Assembly: GCA_905221605.1 (NCBI GenBank)
Contig: CAJNDS010002465.1
Span: forward strand, 62,001 to 126,000
Direction of reading: 5' to 3'
Length of the DNA stretch: 64,000 bases
Source of the DNA: Symbiodinium natans
Taxonomy: Eukaryota > Sar > Dinophyceae > Suessiales > Symbiodiniaceae
Part shown: piece by piece, positions 31,390-41,205 of the stretch
Layout of the letters: every line of letters begins with the position of its first letter
How positions within the stretch are numbered: the first letter of the stretch is position 1
Position numbers and translations under genes: made by a program
The notes under the pieces: generated by a model
Database searches by the model: none
The model's input: the letters and a program-made list of their open reading frames with translations, nothing else
What the model was told of the DNA's origin: nothing

Positions 31390-31752
31390 GCAACCCTAAA
31401 CCCTAAACCCTAAACCCTGAACCCTGAACCCTGAACCCTGAACCCTAAACCCTAAACCCTAAACCCTAAACCCTAAACCCTAAACCCTAAACCCTAAACC
31501 CTAAACCTAAGATACCTTGGAACCCTATAAGGGGTACCCTTTTAAAGGCCCATACTAAGGGACCATGTAACTACCCTTAGAAGCGGTGGCCTGCCCTGAG
31601 ACTAGGGTGCCAAGGTATCTTAGGTTTAGGGTTTAGGGTTTAGGGTTTAGGGTTTAGGGTTTAGGGTTTAAGGTTTAGGGTTTAGGGTTTAGGGTTTAGG
31701 GTTTAGGGTTTAGCGTTTAGGTTTAGGGTTTAGGGTGTAGGGTTTAGGGTAT
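31390..31752. repeat. Opposed telomeric arrays around an inverted-repeat core
   Basis: (CCCTAAA)n from 31390 faces (TTTAGGG)n to 31752. Between them CCTAAGATACCTTGG (31506) and CCAAGGTATCTTAGG (31610) are exact complements. The whole forms a potential hairpin with arms over 100 bp. Confidence 0.85.
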
Positions 31753-31864
31753 ATCAGACGACGTGTACCTGTTGCAAACTCAGAATAGACTTACATACCC
31801 TGCATATTAGCGTTTTAAGGGACCCTGAACCTTAAACCCTAAACCCTAAACCCTAAACCTAAGA

Positions 31865-31917
31865 CCGAATCCGACAGGTTTGCGCTAGCCAGCCTCCTAC
31901 TTGGAGGATCGGAGGCT
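31865..31917 (-). CDS. Exon candidate with strong acceptor
   Basis: ATTGCTTCTACTTGTTCAG| opens a short minus frame (SDPPSRRLASANLSDSV). The plus strand reads ALASLLLGGSEAEQVEAIVG. Strand uncertain. Carries the shared CTACTTGGAGGATCGG 16-mer. Confidence 0.3.
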
Positions 31918-32283
31918 GAACAAGTAGAAGCAATAGTAGGGTGATCAGTACCTTAACAGGGTCCAGGGTTTCGGGAATAGGGGCCCCACTTGAGGTTCTC
32001 CTTCATACCCTTACTTCGAACTCTAAACCCTAAACCCTAAACCGTAAACCTACTTACTACATTCCCTGGTCCTCCAAGGAGGAGCTGCGGGCTAAACCCT
32101 AAAGATTGAATAAGGGCCTGCTCCGGGTACTAGTTGAGAAGCGCTCTTCATCCCTAAGCCCTAAACCCTAAACCTCTAAACCCCTAAACCCCTAAACCCC
32201 TAATCCCCTAAACCCCTAAACCCCTAAACCCCAAAACCCCAAAACCCCAAAACCCCAAAACCCCTAAACCCTAAACCCTAAAC

Positions 32284-32440
32284 CCCCAGATGATTTCTTC
32301 CTCGTTTGTATCCTGGCCATCCTCCGCACAGCACCTTAGCGGCAAGCCTGCCAGTGCCCAAAGCCAGAACCAGGGGGCTTTCTTTCCTGGCCGGCCGGGA
32401 GGAGCCCCCACAGCCCTCACGGCCGCCGCATGTGTGGGGT
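32284..32440 (-). CDS. Exon-like island with hydrophobic segment, about 52 codons
   Basis: The minus frame passes from Ala/Pro-rich (AVRAVGAPPGRPGKK) through APWFWLWALAGLPLRCC to acidic AEDGQDTNEEEII. One of the longest unique open stretches between arrays. Possibly a membrane anchor. Unrecognised. Confidence 0.5.
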
Positions 32441-32444
32441 TTTA

Positions 32445-32735
32445 GGGTTTTAGGGGTTTTAGGGTTTAGGGTTTAGGGTTTTTAGGGTTTTTGGGGTTTT
32501 TAGGGTTTTAGGGTTTTTAGGGTTTTAGGGTTTTAGGGTTTTAGGGTTTTAGGGTTTTAGGGTTTTAGGGTTTAGGGTTTTAGGGATTTAGGGTTTTAGG
32601 GTTTTTAGGGTTTTTAAGGTTTTAGGGTTTAGGGTTTTAGGGCTTTAGGGCTTTAGGGTTTTAGGGTTTCAGGGTTTCAGGGTTTCAGGGTTTCAGGGTT
32701 TCAGGGTTTTAGGGTTTTAGGGTTTTAGGGTTTTG
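32445..32735 (+). repeat. Octamer variant array (GGGTTTTA)n
   Basis: Units of 8 (AGGGTTTT) and 9 bases with a block of GGGTTTC, about 35 units. Shows expansion of a length variant. Confidence 0.95.
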
Positions 32736-33117
32736 GGTTCCCCCGCAGCGTGGAGTGGCTGGCTGATATACTACTTCCCTAAACCTGAACCCCAGATTGT
32801 CTTCGAGGATGTGCGTCCTTTTTGGTTTCAAGGGGGCCATAAGGGAACCTAAGCCCTGAATAAAGGGGAATATGGGCCTAGTCTCTGGGTCCTAGTAGCC
32901 CTAAGATTTAAACCCTAAACCCGAAATAAAGGGGGAATAAGGGCCTCCTCTGGGTCCCAGGATCGTACGGTCTCATACTCCTGCAAGCAGCTTTCTGAGT
33001 GTGAGAAGGGCTTGCCTGATTTCTATACCTAAACCCTGGACCCTAAACCCTGAAACCTAATTAAACCCTAAACCCGTACCTTTCTAAGCTCCAAACTCTT
33101 AAACCTACGCCCTCTCT

Positions 33118-33200
33118 TCCGCAGGCTCTTGCAGGCAACTGCGTGCTACGACTTGGCGCTTGGTGGTTCAGGCAGCGTAGACTGTCTGCCATTCAAGGGA
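33118..33200 (+). CDS. Plus-strand exon candidate
   Basis: CGCCCTCTCTTCCGCAG| opens ALAGNCVLRLGAWWFRQRRL then SAIQG, ending at G|GGTTTAG. The acceptor is very good; the minus strand is also open. Confidence 0.35.
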
Positions 33201-33562
33201 CGGGTTTAGGGTTTAGGGTTTAAACCTGAGGGGGTTAGTTGGGGGGTTACTTCGGGGCTACTCATATAGGCAAAATTATTGGCATTGTAAGATAAGGAAT
33301 ATATGAGGGTTACATAGAAAAAAGGGGGAAACCCGTGCTGGTTCAGTCACGCCAATAAGGGATCCTAGGGTTTAGGGTTTAGGGTTTGGGGTTCAGGGTT
33401 TAGGTTTAGGGTTTAGGGCGGTTCAAGAGTAGCCTCGGAATAACAAGGGTGCCAAACCCTAAAAAAAGGTGGAAGAACGGCCCACGCTGGGTCCTAGCTC
33501 CACATTGCCTACGAACCCTAAACCCTAAACTCTAAAACCTAAACCCTAAACCCTATAGAGCC

Positions 33563-33661
33563 ATGCGCCTACACTTCCTGAACTTGAACGTCTGGCAGGA
33601 ACGGTTCGAAGAGGATTCGGAAGATTCTGAGGGCACTTCCCCCAATGCGTTGGGCTCTTGA
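33563..33661 (+). CDS. Small acidic ORF, 32 aa
   Basis: ATG to TGA: MRLHFLNLNVWQERFEEDSE then DSEGTSPNALGS. Non-telomeric, 69% G/C third positions. A minus frame is also open. Unrecognised. Confidence 0.3.
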   Translation: MRLHFLNLNVWQERFEEDSEDSEGTSPNALGS

Positions 33662-34275
33662 GCTCCTCGAGCAATCGGATCCGAATCCTAGAGCCCTCTA
33701 ACAAACAGGCTCACAAGAAGATTGTTGAACCCTAAACCCCCAAACCTCAAAACCAAACCCTAAACCCCACACCCTAAACCCCAAACCCTAAACCCTGAAA
33801 CCTCAAAACTAAACCCTAAACCCCACACCCTAAACCCTATACTCCCTGAACCCTAAACCCTATGCGCACCCCACCATGGTCATCTGACAGTCTTCGGGCC
33901 TGTACTTTGGCTATCGGTCTAGGGCTTTAGGGTTTAGGGCTTAGGGTTTAGGGCTTAGGGGTTAGGGTTTAGGGTTTAGGGCTGAGGGTTTGGGGCTTAG
34001 GGCTTAGGGTTTAAGGTTTAGGGTGTATGGCTTAGGGTTTGTGAGGTTTAGGGCCCAGGGGTCTGTGTGAACTCTGAACCCTAAACACCAATAGCAACAT
34101 TGGCTTTTGAATCTCCCCCAATCAAGATTGGCTTGGAAGGTTTAGGGTTTAATTGTGGTTTACTTCAGGGTTTGGTAAACCCTAAACCCTAAACCCTAAA
34201 CCCTAAACCCGAAACCCTAAACCCTAAACCCTAAACCCTAAACCCTAAACCCTCATCCCATCTCTTTCTTCTTAG

Positions 34276-34450
34276 GGCTTCTCTTCGGGGGAATATGCCT
34301 GCCGCTCCTTCGCGATTTGGGCCCTCGAATCCTTTTCGGACAATGGTGTCCCGGCCAGGGATGGCCCCAGGCGCTTTCATTAAGAGCAGGGCACCCCCAC
34401 GGACTGTTTATCCTAAAACCACCTTAAGCCACTCTTTTGCAAGGGCTTAG
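34276..34450 (+). CDS. Plus-strand exon/ORF with strong acceptor
   Basis: CCCATCTCTTTCTTCTTAG| precedes about 58 open codons: MPAAPSRFGPSNPFRTMVSR, PGMAPGAFIKSRAPPRTVYP, ending at TAG 34448-34450. An ATG lies at 34295. Two other plus frames are also long, so phase is unsettled. Probably a terminal exon. Confidence 0.45.
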
Positions 34451-34475
34451 GGTTTTAGGGTTTAGGGTTTAGGGA

Positions 34476-34551
34476 AGGTTGTCCGGATCCCGAAGCCCAT
34501 AGAGTCAGTTCTCTACATCGTCCTCCTTCAACCTACCCGACCTTATTGAAG
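34476..34551 (+). CDS. Plus-strand exon-like island
   Basis: Plus frame VVRIPKPIESVLYIVLLQPT to TGA; minus frames are broken by stops. Close behind 34276-34450, so possibly the same gene. Confidence 0.4.
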
Positions 34552-34694
34552 GGTTTAGGGTTTAGGGTTTAGGGTTTAGGGTTTAGGGTTTGGGGTTTAG
34601 GGTTTAGGGTTACAAAACCATAAACCCTAAAGCCTAAACCCTAAACCCAGGACAACGTCCATCGGGGAGCTTTAACAACAACTCAACTTTCTGA

Positions 34695-34830
34695 GGCTCG
34701 TTACATGCTCCCTTAGTACGGGCGACTAAAACGGGACCCCTTATGTACCCCTTAAATACCCTCAGAACCGTTTAAACGAGGTAACGGACCAATTAAAGGG
34801 CCCATGAACCTTATATGTCCCCAAGGACAC
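34695..34830. mobile_element. Degenerate inverted-repeat element (GTTACATGCTCCCTTAGTACGGG family)
   Basis: Ends resemble those at 20521 and 57540. No ORF. Confidence 0.6.
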
Positions 34831-35156
34831 CCAGTATATACACTCAACAACATTTTACGGACGCGCTATAATGTATACACTCACCAACACAAACCAGAAT
34901 ATCAACCCGGTTTCATGTACCCTAAATACTGCACCCCTAAACCCTAAACCCTAAACCCTAAACCCTAAACCCTAAACCCTAAACCCTAAACCCTAAACCC
35001 TAAACCCTAAACCCTAAACCCTAAACCCTAAACCTTCTACACCCTCAACGCACGGTCCGAAGTCCGAAGCAGGCGCTTATGCTCTGCATTTGGGCATCTT
35101 GATGTTGTGCGTGGGTGCAGGAAACGGAACTGGCAGCCCGTCAGACCTCAGCTTGG

Positions 35157-35290
35157 GGTTTAGGGTTTAGGGTTTAGGGTTTAGGGTTTAGGGTTTAGGG
35201 TTTAGGGTTTAGGGTTTAGGGTTTAGGGTTTAGGGTTTCGGGTTTCGGGTTTAGGGTTTAGGGTTTGGGGTTTAGGGTTTAGGGTTTAGG
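35157..35290 (+). repeat. (TTTAGGG)n array, about 19 units
   Basis: Opposes the (CCCTAAA)n array at 34936-35033 across a 120-bp unique island open on both strands (plus FYTLNARSEVRSRRLCSAFG). Confidence 0.95.
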
Positions 35291-35660
35291 GCTTCGGGCT
35301 CCTGGAGTGAGGTTTTTGGGCTTCGGGCTTCGGCTTGTGAGTTTTTTGACATTTGTGGATGTTTCGGATTGCGGTTGTTGACAGTTACTGGTTTATAGTT
35401 GGGATAGTAATAAAAATTTAAAATTTTATTCTTATTGAGTTTAAGTACCCTTAAAAATGTAAAATGTTATCCCACTATGACAAAGATTAGGGCTTTGGGT
35501 TTAGGGCTTAAGTTGTTGACATTTAGGGTTTGGGGTTTAGGGCTTAAGTGTTGAAGTTAAATTCTGGGGTTTAGGTGTTGAACATTTAGGGTTTACGGCT
35601 TAGGGTTCGAAAGCTTCCGCGGGCTTACCTGTGGGGTTTGGGGCCTGTTTAGGGTTACAA

Positions 35661-35789
35661 GCCAATAACTTGGGATGTTCCCCCTTATAATAACATAACA
35701 GTCCTTGCCTGGGATTCTAGTACCCCCCCTACTACAATCCCGATTAAGGACTGTTAGTATTATAAGGGGGACCATCCGAAGCCAATAAC
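35661..35789. mobile_element. 111-bp inverted-repeat element with 9-bp target duplication
   Basis: Element 35670-35780: TTGGGATGTTCCCCCTTATA at left mirrors TATAAGGGGGACCATCCGAA at right, arms about 40 bp. Flanked exactly by GCCAATAAC on both sides. A clean non-autonomous DNA element. Confidence 0.9.
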
Positions 35790-35920
35790 CTTAGAGGCTC
35801 CCGGGCTACGGCATGAGTCAGCCTTTCTGAAGCATCATTCCCAGTGGCCTGAGCCTCTGCAAGGGTTTCGGGACACTAAGCCCGAAAACCCTAAGCGCTA
35901 CATAAGCCCTAAACCCTAAC

Positions 35921-35921
<1 letters not shown>

Positions 35922-35969
<48 letters not shown>

Positions 35970-35982
35970 AAAAAAAAAAAAA
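35922..35982 (+). repeat. C38 followed directly by A23
   Basis: Run of 38 C then 23 A. A similar G-run/A-run pair lies at about 58911-58969. Confidence 0.95.
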
Positions 35983-36236
35983 CATAATTAAACGGGAGCT
36001 GCAACTGGGCCGATGCTGTCTATGCCTGCCCGCGCCCAACTCCCAAATGAAACCCCAAACCCCTGATCCAACCCAAAACCTTATATCCTAAACCCTGAAC
36101 CCTAAACCTGCACCCCTACACCCCTCAATTAACCCCAAAAATATTAAGTCCTACAGCCCGATCCCCAAGACCCCCGTAAACCCTAAGCACACCCCTAAAC
36201 CCAAAATTTAAACCCTAAACTCTACCCCCTAAACCC

Positions 36237-36432
36237 TAAACCCTAAACTCTACCCCCCCTAAACCCTAAACCCTAAACCCTAAACCCTAAACCCTAAACC
36301 CTAAGCCCTAAACCCTAAACCCTAAACCCTAAACCCTAAACCCTAGCCCTAAACCCTAAACCCTAAACCCTAAACCCTAAACCCTAAACCCTAAACCCTA
36401 AACCCTAAACCCTAAACCCTAAACCCTAAACC
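36237..36432 (-). repeat. (CCCTAAA)n array, about 27 units
   Basis: Long C-rich array with a few CCCTAG and CCCTAAG variants. Confidence 0.95.
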
Positions 36433-36692
36433 CTAGCCCTAATCCCCTAGCCCTAATCCCCTAGCCCTAAACCCCTAAATCCTAAACCCCTAGCCCTAAA
36501 CCCCTAAATCCTAAACCCCTCCAGTCTGGCAAGAGTGGCAGAAGGATAGGCTTGCAGATCACGGGGACGGAAGGATGCATCACGGGGCTGTTCCTGAGTC
36601 TCAAGGGGAGCTTTCGGGTTTAGGGTTTAGGGCTAGGGTTTAGGATTCAGGGTTTAGGGCTAGGGTTTAGGGCTTCGGGTTTAGGGTTTAGG

Positions 36693-36815
36693 GATGAGTT
36701 CCGGTAGTTTGCAGGCTCTGTCCAGGCCGTCAGTGCCCATCCCCCAGTCGTAACAGTTGACATTCTCGGGCTTAGGTTGAGAGCTGCCGGGTTCAGGGGA
36801 GCGAACTTAAGGTTT
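36693..36815 (-). CDS. Exon-like island, about 41 codons
   Basis: Minus frame VRSPEPGSSQPKPENVNCYD then WGMGTDGLDRACKLPELI. Mixed composition with Cys, Tyr, Trp and Asn argues for real protein. 63% G/C third positions. Unrecognised. Confidence 0.45.
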
Positions 36816-36845
36816 AGGCTTTAGGGTTTAGGGTTTCGGGTTTAA

Positions 36846-37036
36846 GGTTTCGGGTGACCCAAGAGTAACCCAGGTATAACAAGGGCGTCCTTTTGGTTCA
36901 CAGGGGCTTACAAGGGAGCCTAACCCTAAACCCTAAACCCTAAACCCTAAACCCCAAAACCCAAAACCCAAAACCCTAAACCCTAAACCCCAAACCCCTA
37001 AACCCACAAAAAAAATCGGGCCACTTTGGGTCCTAG
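36846..37036. mobile_element. Inverted-repeat element expanded by telomeric units (CTAGACCCAGGAGTAACC family)
   Basis: Left end GACCCAAGAGTAACCCAGG, right end CACTTTGGGTCCTAGC. The middle CTTACAAGGGAGCC..CGGGCC contains about 95 bp of CCCTAAA/CCCAAAA units. The compact relative at 41206-41305 has only one degenerate unit at the same place. Other members near 10838, 16344, 32813 and 33418. Confidence 0.8.
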
Positions 37037-37591
37037 CGCAAGCATGCTGTGGAAATTGAGCCGGGCAGTACGAGTGCAACAGCCGCCGCCACTCAGGGCA
37101 CCACACCCTCATCCATAAACCCCAAAGTTTAGCGTTTAGGGGTTTCGGGGTTTCGGGGTTTAGGGGATTAGGGGATTAGGGCTTAGACCCAAACCCCTAA
37201 AACCCCAAACCCCCAAAACCCAAGAGGCTTGTACGTTGAACCCTTTTCGGTTGCACCATTGGATTTGGGGATCCTTCTGAAGCTCCGTGTGCCACGGTGG
37301 CCCTAGCCCGCGCCCTAAGGCCCCCAACCCAGGTTCAGGGTTTAGGAACCCTAAACCCTAGCCCTAAACCCTCAACCCTAAACCCTAATTGAACCCTAAA
37401 CCCTGAAAAGTTAGGGTTTAGCTGAGGTTTTAAGCAGCTTAGATATGAACAATTTCAGAGCTCAGAAGCCCAGTTAGGCTTTAGAAGCGCAGGGTTTAGG
37501 GCTTAGGGTTTAGAAGCTTAGGGTTCCGCGCTTACAAGTTAAGGGCTTAGGGTTTGGGGTTTGGGGTTTAGGGTTTAGGGTGCTCAACAAA

Positions 37592-37735
37592 AAGCTTTGG
37601 CTGAGGACCTAATTTCCCATGCCCCGGAGCAGCCAAGCCGCCGGTAACGATCAATGTGCTCCTGTCGGCCTGCGGTTAGCTCCAAAGGCGTTGCTCTAGG
37701 GGCTGCCACCAAACGTGGCACTCAACTCATAAATC
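37592..37735 (-). CDS. Exon-like island, about 46 codons
   Basis: Minus frame VPRLVAAPRATPLELTAGRQ, EHIDRYRRLGCSGAWEIRSS, bounded by TGA stops. Unrecognised; charged, globular-looking. Confidence 0.4.
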
Positions 37736-38040
37736 CAGAAGCGCTAAACCCGAGAACAGCTGACATTGCAGCAGCCCTACACCCTAAACCCTAGCCCCAA
37801 GCCCTCAAGAATAGGGCGGGTTTCTACGGTTTGGGATTTAGGAGCCCTGAAAACTAACCTTTACATCCCAAAACAAGCTCTTGGGATTAGGGTTTAGGGC
37901 TCAGAGTTCAGGGTGTAGGTTCTGAAGGAACCCCCCGAATTCCCTAAACCCTAGGCCTCAAGGCCCTGCACCCGACCTTGGATGTCCGAAGACCAGGCCA
38001 CCATCATCCCGGAGGACACACCGGAAACCTCTGTCTCTGG

Positions 38041-38243
38041 TTTAGGGTTTAGGGTTTAGGGTTTAGGGTTTAGGGTTTAGGGTTTAGGGTTTAGGGTTTA
38101 GGGTTTAGGGTTTAGGGTTTAGGGTTTAGGGTTTAGGGTTTAGGGTTTAGGGTTTAGGGTTTAGGGTTTAGGGTTTAGGGTTTAGGGTTTAGGGTTTAGG
38201 GTTTAGGGTTTAGGGTTTAGGGTTTAGGGTTTAGGGTTTAGGT
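38041..38243 (+). repeat. Longest (TTTAGGG)n array, about 28 units
   Basis: Nearly perfect for about 200 bp; the longest uninterrupted array in the window. Confidence 0.97.
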
Positions 38244-38250
38244 TTGGGGT

Positions 38251-38355
38251 TTAGGGTGCTTGTTCAGAGGGTTCTGGGTTAAGGGTTTGGGGAACATGTC
38301 CTTTATTGTGGGCTGGCCGACGTTTTTTGTCCTCTATGTCCTGCGCCTGCGAATC
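38251..38355 (-). CDS. Terminal-exon candidate with very strong acceptor
   Basis: A 25-nt pyrimidine tract (TTTTCCTTTCATTGTCTTTGCAG|) opens DSQAQDIEDKKRRPAHNKGH then VPQTLNPEPSEQAP and TAA, exactly 35 codons. The tail is read from telomere-like CCAAACCCTTAACCC. If real, part of this protein is derived from the repeat. The strongest single acceptor in the window. Confidence 0.55.
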   Translation of the reverse strand, partial: DSQAQDIEDKKRRPAHNKGHVPQTLNPEPSEQAP

Positions 38356-38534
38356 CTGCAAAGACAATGAAAGGAAAAGATCTCCCAAACAAGGACAAAC
38401 GACAAAGACACTGTGAGTTAACAGCACGCTAAATAGGTCCTTTCGCTTCTTGCGCTTTCACCCTAAACCCTAAACCCTAGACCCTAAATCCTAAACCCTA
38501 AACCCTAAACCCTAAACCCTGAACCTTGTTGCTC

Positions 38535-38657
38535 ATGTTCTCGATCCAGGCTGTGCAGCCGATTGTCAAGGCCGAATTAACATTCGCTTGGCATCTAGTG
38601 GTTAGTTTCCTAATGAAAGAGGTGGATAAACACCGGCCCCAAACCCTAACATTTTAA
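38535..38657 (+). CDS. Plus-strand ORF or exon, 40 aa, hydrophobic
   Basis: ATG to TAA: MFSIQAVQPIVKAELTFAWH then LVVSFLMKEVDKHRPQTLTF. Minus frames contain several stops. A possible acceptor TTCTCGATCCAG| lies inside. One membrane-like helix. Unrecognised. Confidence 0.4.
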   Translation: MFSIQAVQPIVKAELTFAWHLVVSFLMKEVDKHRPQTLTF

Positions 38658-38905
38658 ACCCCAAACCCCAAACCCCTAACCCCTAAACCCTAACCCCTCA
38701 ACCCTCGAAACCTTAAGCCCTCCCTAAATCGTAAACCTAAAACCTAATTCCTAAACCCTAAATCCTAATTCCTAAACCCTAAATCCCAATTCCTAAACGC
38801 TAAGCCCTAAACCCTACAGCCTAATTCCTAAACCAGTGTGTCTCTGAGTAACTTTGAAGCCATCGAAGTGGTTCCTGCGCCGACAGGGGACGCGGCTGGA
38901 TGGTT

Positions 38906-39110
38906 TAGGGTTTGGGGGTCTAGGGTTTGGGGGTCTAGGGGTCTAGGGGTCTGGGGGTTCAGGGGTTTAGGGGTTTAGGGGTCTAGGGGTTTAGGGGTTT
39001 AGGGGTTTAGGGGGGTTTAGGGGTTTAGGGGTCTAGGGGTCTAGGGGTTTAGGGGTTTAGGGGTTTAGGGGTCTAGGGGTCTAGGGGTTTAGGGGTTGAG
39101 GGGTTTAATG
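38906..39110 (+). repeat. Octamer variant array (GGGGTTTA / GGGGTCTA)n
   Basis: About 24 units of 8 bp. Same kind of length-variant expansion as at 54886 in the other orientation. Confidence 0.95.
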
Positions 39111-40009
39111 TGAAGGACAAAGCCCCAAACAAACCCAAACCCTGGGGTCTAGGGAGGGTCTCGAGGTCTGGGGTTAATCGTTTTTTGGGTTGCTGAAGAT
39201 CCCAGGGTGGTTGTGGTTTGTGGCTTATTGAGTCGAAAGTTTAGGGTTTAGGGTTTAGGGTTTAGGGTTTAGGGTTTAGGGTTACCGACACTGAACCGGA
39301 AAACAAGCGGCCACTGTGGAGAGTGCTCCAGTGATTGATATGTCGGGCTGCGGCTGTTGGGGTTGAGGGTTTAGGGTTGGGGGTTTAGGGTTCAGGGTTC
39401 AGGGTTTAGGGTCACCAAAATCATAGAAACCATTGAAGCGCAAGGGAGTCAACACATCGTACCCTAAGGATGTACCTCCAAAGGTTCCCATAACACGCCC
39501 TCAATGTTTCCCCCCCCTATATTCCCTTAGAGGACCCTTTAAAAGAGCTCAATCGTGTAAGGCAGTTCCTTTGTTTGAGGTAGCATGCACACAAACAGTC
39601 CCAGCAAGGAACTCTGAACCCCAAAGCCCTAAGCACCAGAACCCCTAAATCCCCAAGCCCTAAACCTCCAAGCCCCTAAACCCTGCACACCAAAACCGAA
39701 AAAGATAAACGAAGCCCCTAAGCATTAAGCACCAAAACGCAAAAAAGCCTGCGGCTCTATACCCCTACATCTGTAAGCCCCTAAACCCTCAATCCGAAAC
39801 CCTGAATCCCTAAAACCCCTAAGCCGCAGCGTCGAAGCTGGCCAACAAAACCCTCTGAAACATATTCCTGGTATGATCGTCTAAAACCCAATAAGGGAGA
39901 ATACAAAATGTCCCAAGGGCCTACCTAGTAGCCCTAAACCCTAAACCCTAAACCCTAAACCCTAAACCCTAAACCCTAAACCCTAAACCCTAAACCCTAA
40001 ACCCTAAAC

Positions 40010-40104
40010 CCCAAGCAGCGCTCCAGAAGTCGCGCGCGGCATCTGGACTGACCAGGTTCACGAACGCGTAGCCGAAGGGGGTTTGGCTGATGAACTTCAT
40101 AGGC
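40010..40104 (-). CDS. Mei2-like RRM_2 protein, exon with RNP-like motif
   Basis: Minus frame PMKFISQTPFGYAFVNLVSP then DAARDFWSA matches the second half of the RRM_2 (Mei2 C-terminal RNA-recognition) domain; FGYAFVNLV is its RNP-type core. 24 of 30 codons end in G/C. The acceptor CCCAAG|G joins in phase to the exon at 40957 so that TAC-AT|G-CCT gives the conserved FLYMP. The 3' edge uses GGG|GTTTAG inside a telomere heptamer. A following exon near 39840-39870 (TTTCAG|AGGGTTTTG) may continue the domain. The role would be RNA binding; Mei2 relatives act in meiosis or RNA regulation, but function here is unknown. Confidence 0.85.
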
Positions 40105-40199
40105 CTTGGGCTTAGGGTTTAGGGTTTAGGGTTTAGGGTTTAGGGTTTAGGGTTTAGGGTTTAGGGTTTAGGGCTTGGGGTTTAGGGTTTAGGGCTACT

Positions 40200-40314
40200 A
40201 CTTGACGGTTCATGGGTAGGTATGAGTAGGGTTACAAGTACGGTGTCGTATATTCTAACCTTAGCTTGGGCGATTATAATCCTACTTATAACTACGCATG
40301 AACCCTACGTAAGT
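40200..40314. mobile_element. Inverted-repeat element inside the RRM_2 gene intron
   Basis: ACTTGACGGTTCATGGGTAG at left mirrors CTACGCATGAACCCTACGTAAGT at right, arms about 37 bp. Same family as 19347. It sits in the intron between RRM_2 exons 2 and 3, next to a TTTAGGG array. Confidence 0.85.
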
Positions 40315-40435
40315 GAAAAAACGTAAGGAGTATGAACCGCCCCATATGGGAAACAAGCCAGCTGAACATGTTCCCAATTCTTTTCGACAGACACCTTCTG
40401 CAATGTGAGCCCGCTTGGTGCCATCTCTCAGTGCT

Positions 40436-40545
40436 AAACCCTAAACCCTAAACCCTAAACCCTAAACCCTAAACCCTAAACCCTAAACCCTAAACCCTAA
40501 ACCCTAAACCCTAAACCCTAAACCCTAAACCCTAAACCCTAAACC
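40436..40545 (-). repeat. (CCCTAAA)n array within the RRM_2 gene intron
   Basis: About 15 perfect units. On the coding strand it reads (TTTAGGG)n. Confidence 0.97.
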
Positions 40546-40956
40546 CCAAGTCCGGAGCCGGTGAAGGTGGTCTAGGACTTAAGTTTGGGGGTTTAGGGTT
40601 TAGGGTTTAGGGTTTAGGATTCAGGGTTCAGGGTTCGGAGTTTGGGGTTTCGGATTCTGTGTGCCGTGCTTGTTCTGTAGGAGCCCGACTCGTTTCGCTA
40701 AGGAGACCCCGCCAGCAAGCAAGGGACCTTTTGCTCAACGTAGGTAGCTTCCTGTTGCTGGTAAGGGCAACCGTATAGTACACACCACTCTGTAAAAGTA
40801 GACCAGAACACACTCACCAGCCGAAATCCCTTAGATGCTGAGTTCATAAGTCCCAAAAGTGTGTACAGTTTCAGTTCCATAGGGGATTGTAGTATCCCAA
40901 AAAGTGTAAAGTGTAACTTCGTATACTCCCCAAGACCTCTGTATCAGGCCGGCCAC

Positions 40957-41006
40957 ATGTAGAGGAAATCATAAGTTCCATGGAAACCTTCCTTGTCGAT
41001 GAGCTC
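40957..41006 (-). CDS. Mei2-like RRM_2 protein, 50-nt middle exon
   Basis: Minus frame ELIDKEGFHGTYDFLYM matches the centre of RRM_2 (consensus G-x-YDF-x-Y-[LM]-P). Acceptor CCGCAAG|GAG; donor CTACAT|GTGGCC. Joined to the exon at 42139 the spacing from NLP to YDF is 23 residues, as in family members. High G/C at third positions. Confidence 0.85.
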
Positions 41007-41205
41007 CTTGCGGGTGGCGGTTTAGGGTTTGGGGTCTAGGGTGCAGGGTTTAGGGTGTAGGGTCAAGGGTTTAGGGTTGGTTCAGGCAGCCCTGAACGAC
41101 AAACCTAAAGCCTAATGCCCTAAGGCCGAAACCCCCAACACCTAACCGTTAAGCCCTGCACCCTCAACTCCTGAACCACCATGTTGGTAGTAAGCATACT
41201 CACTA

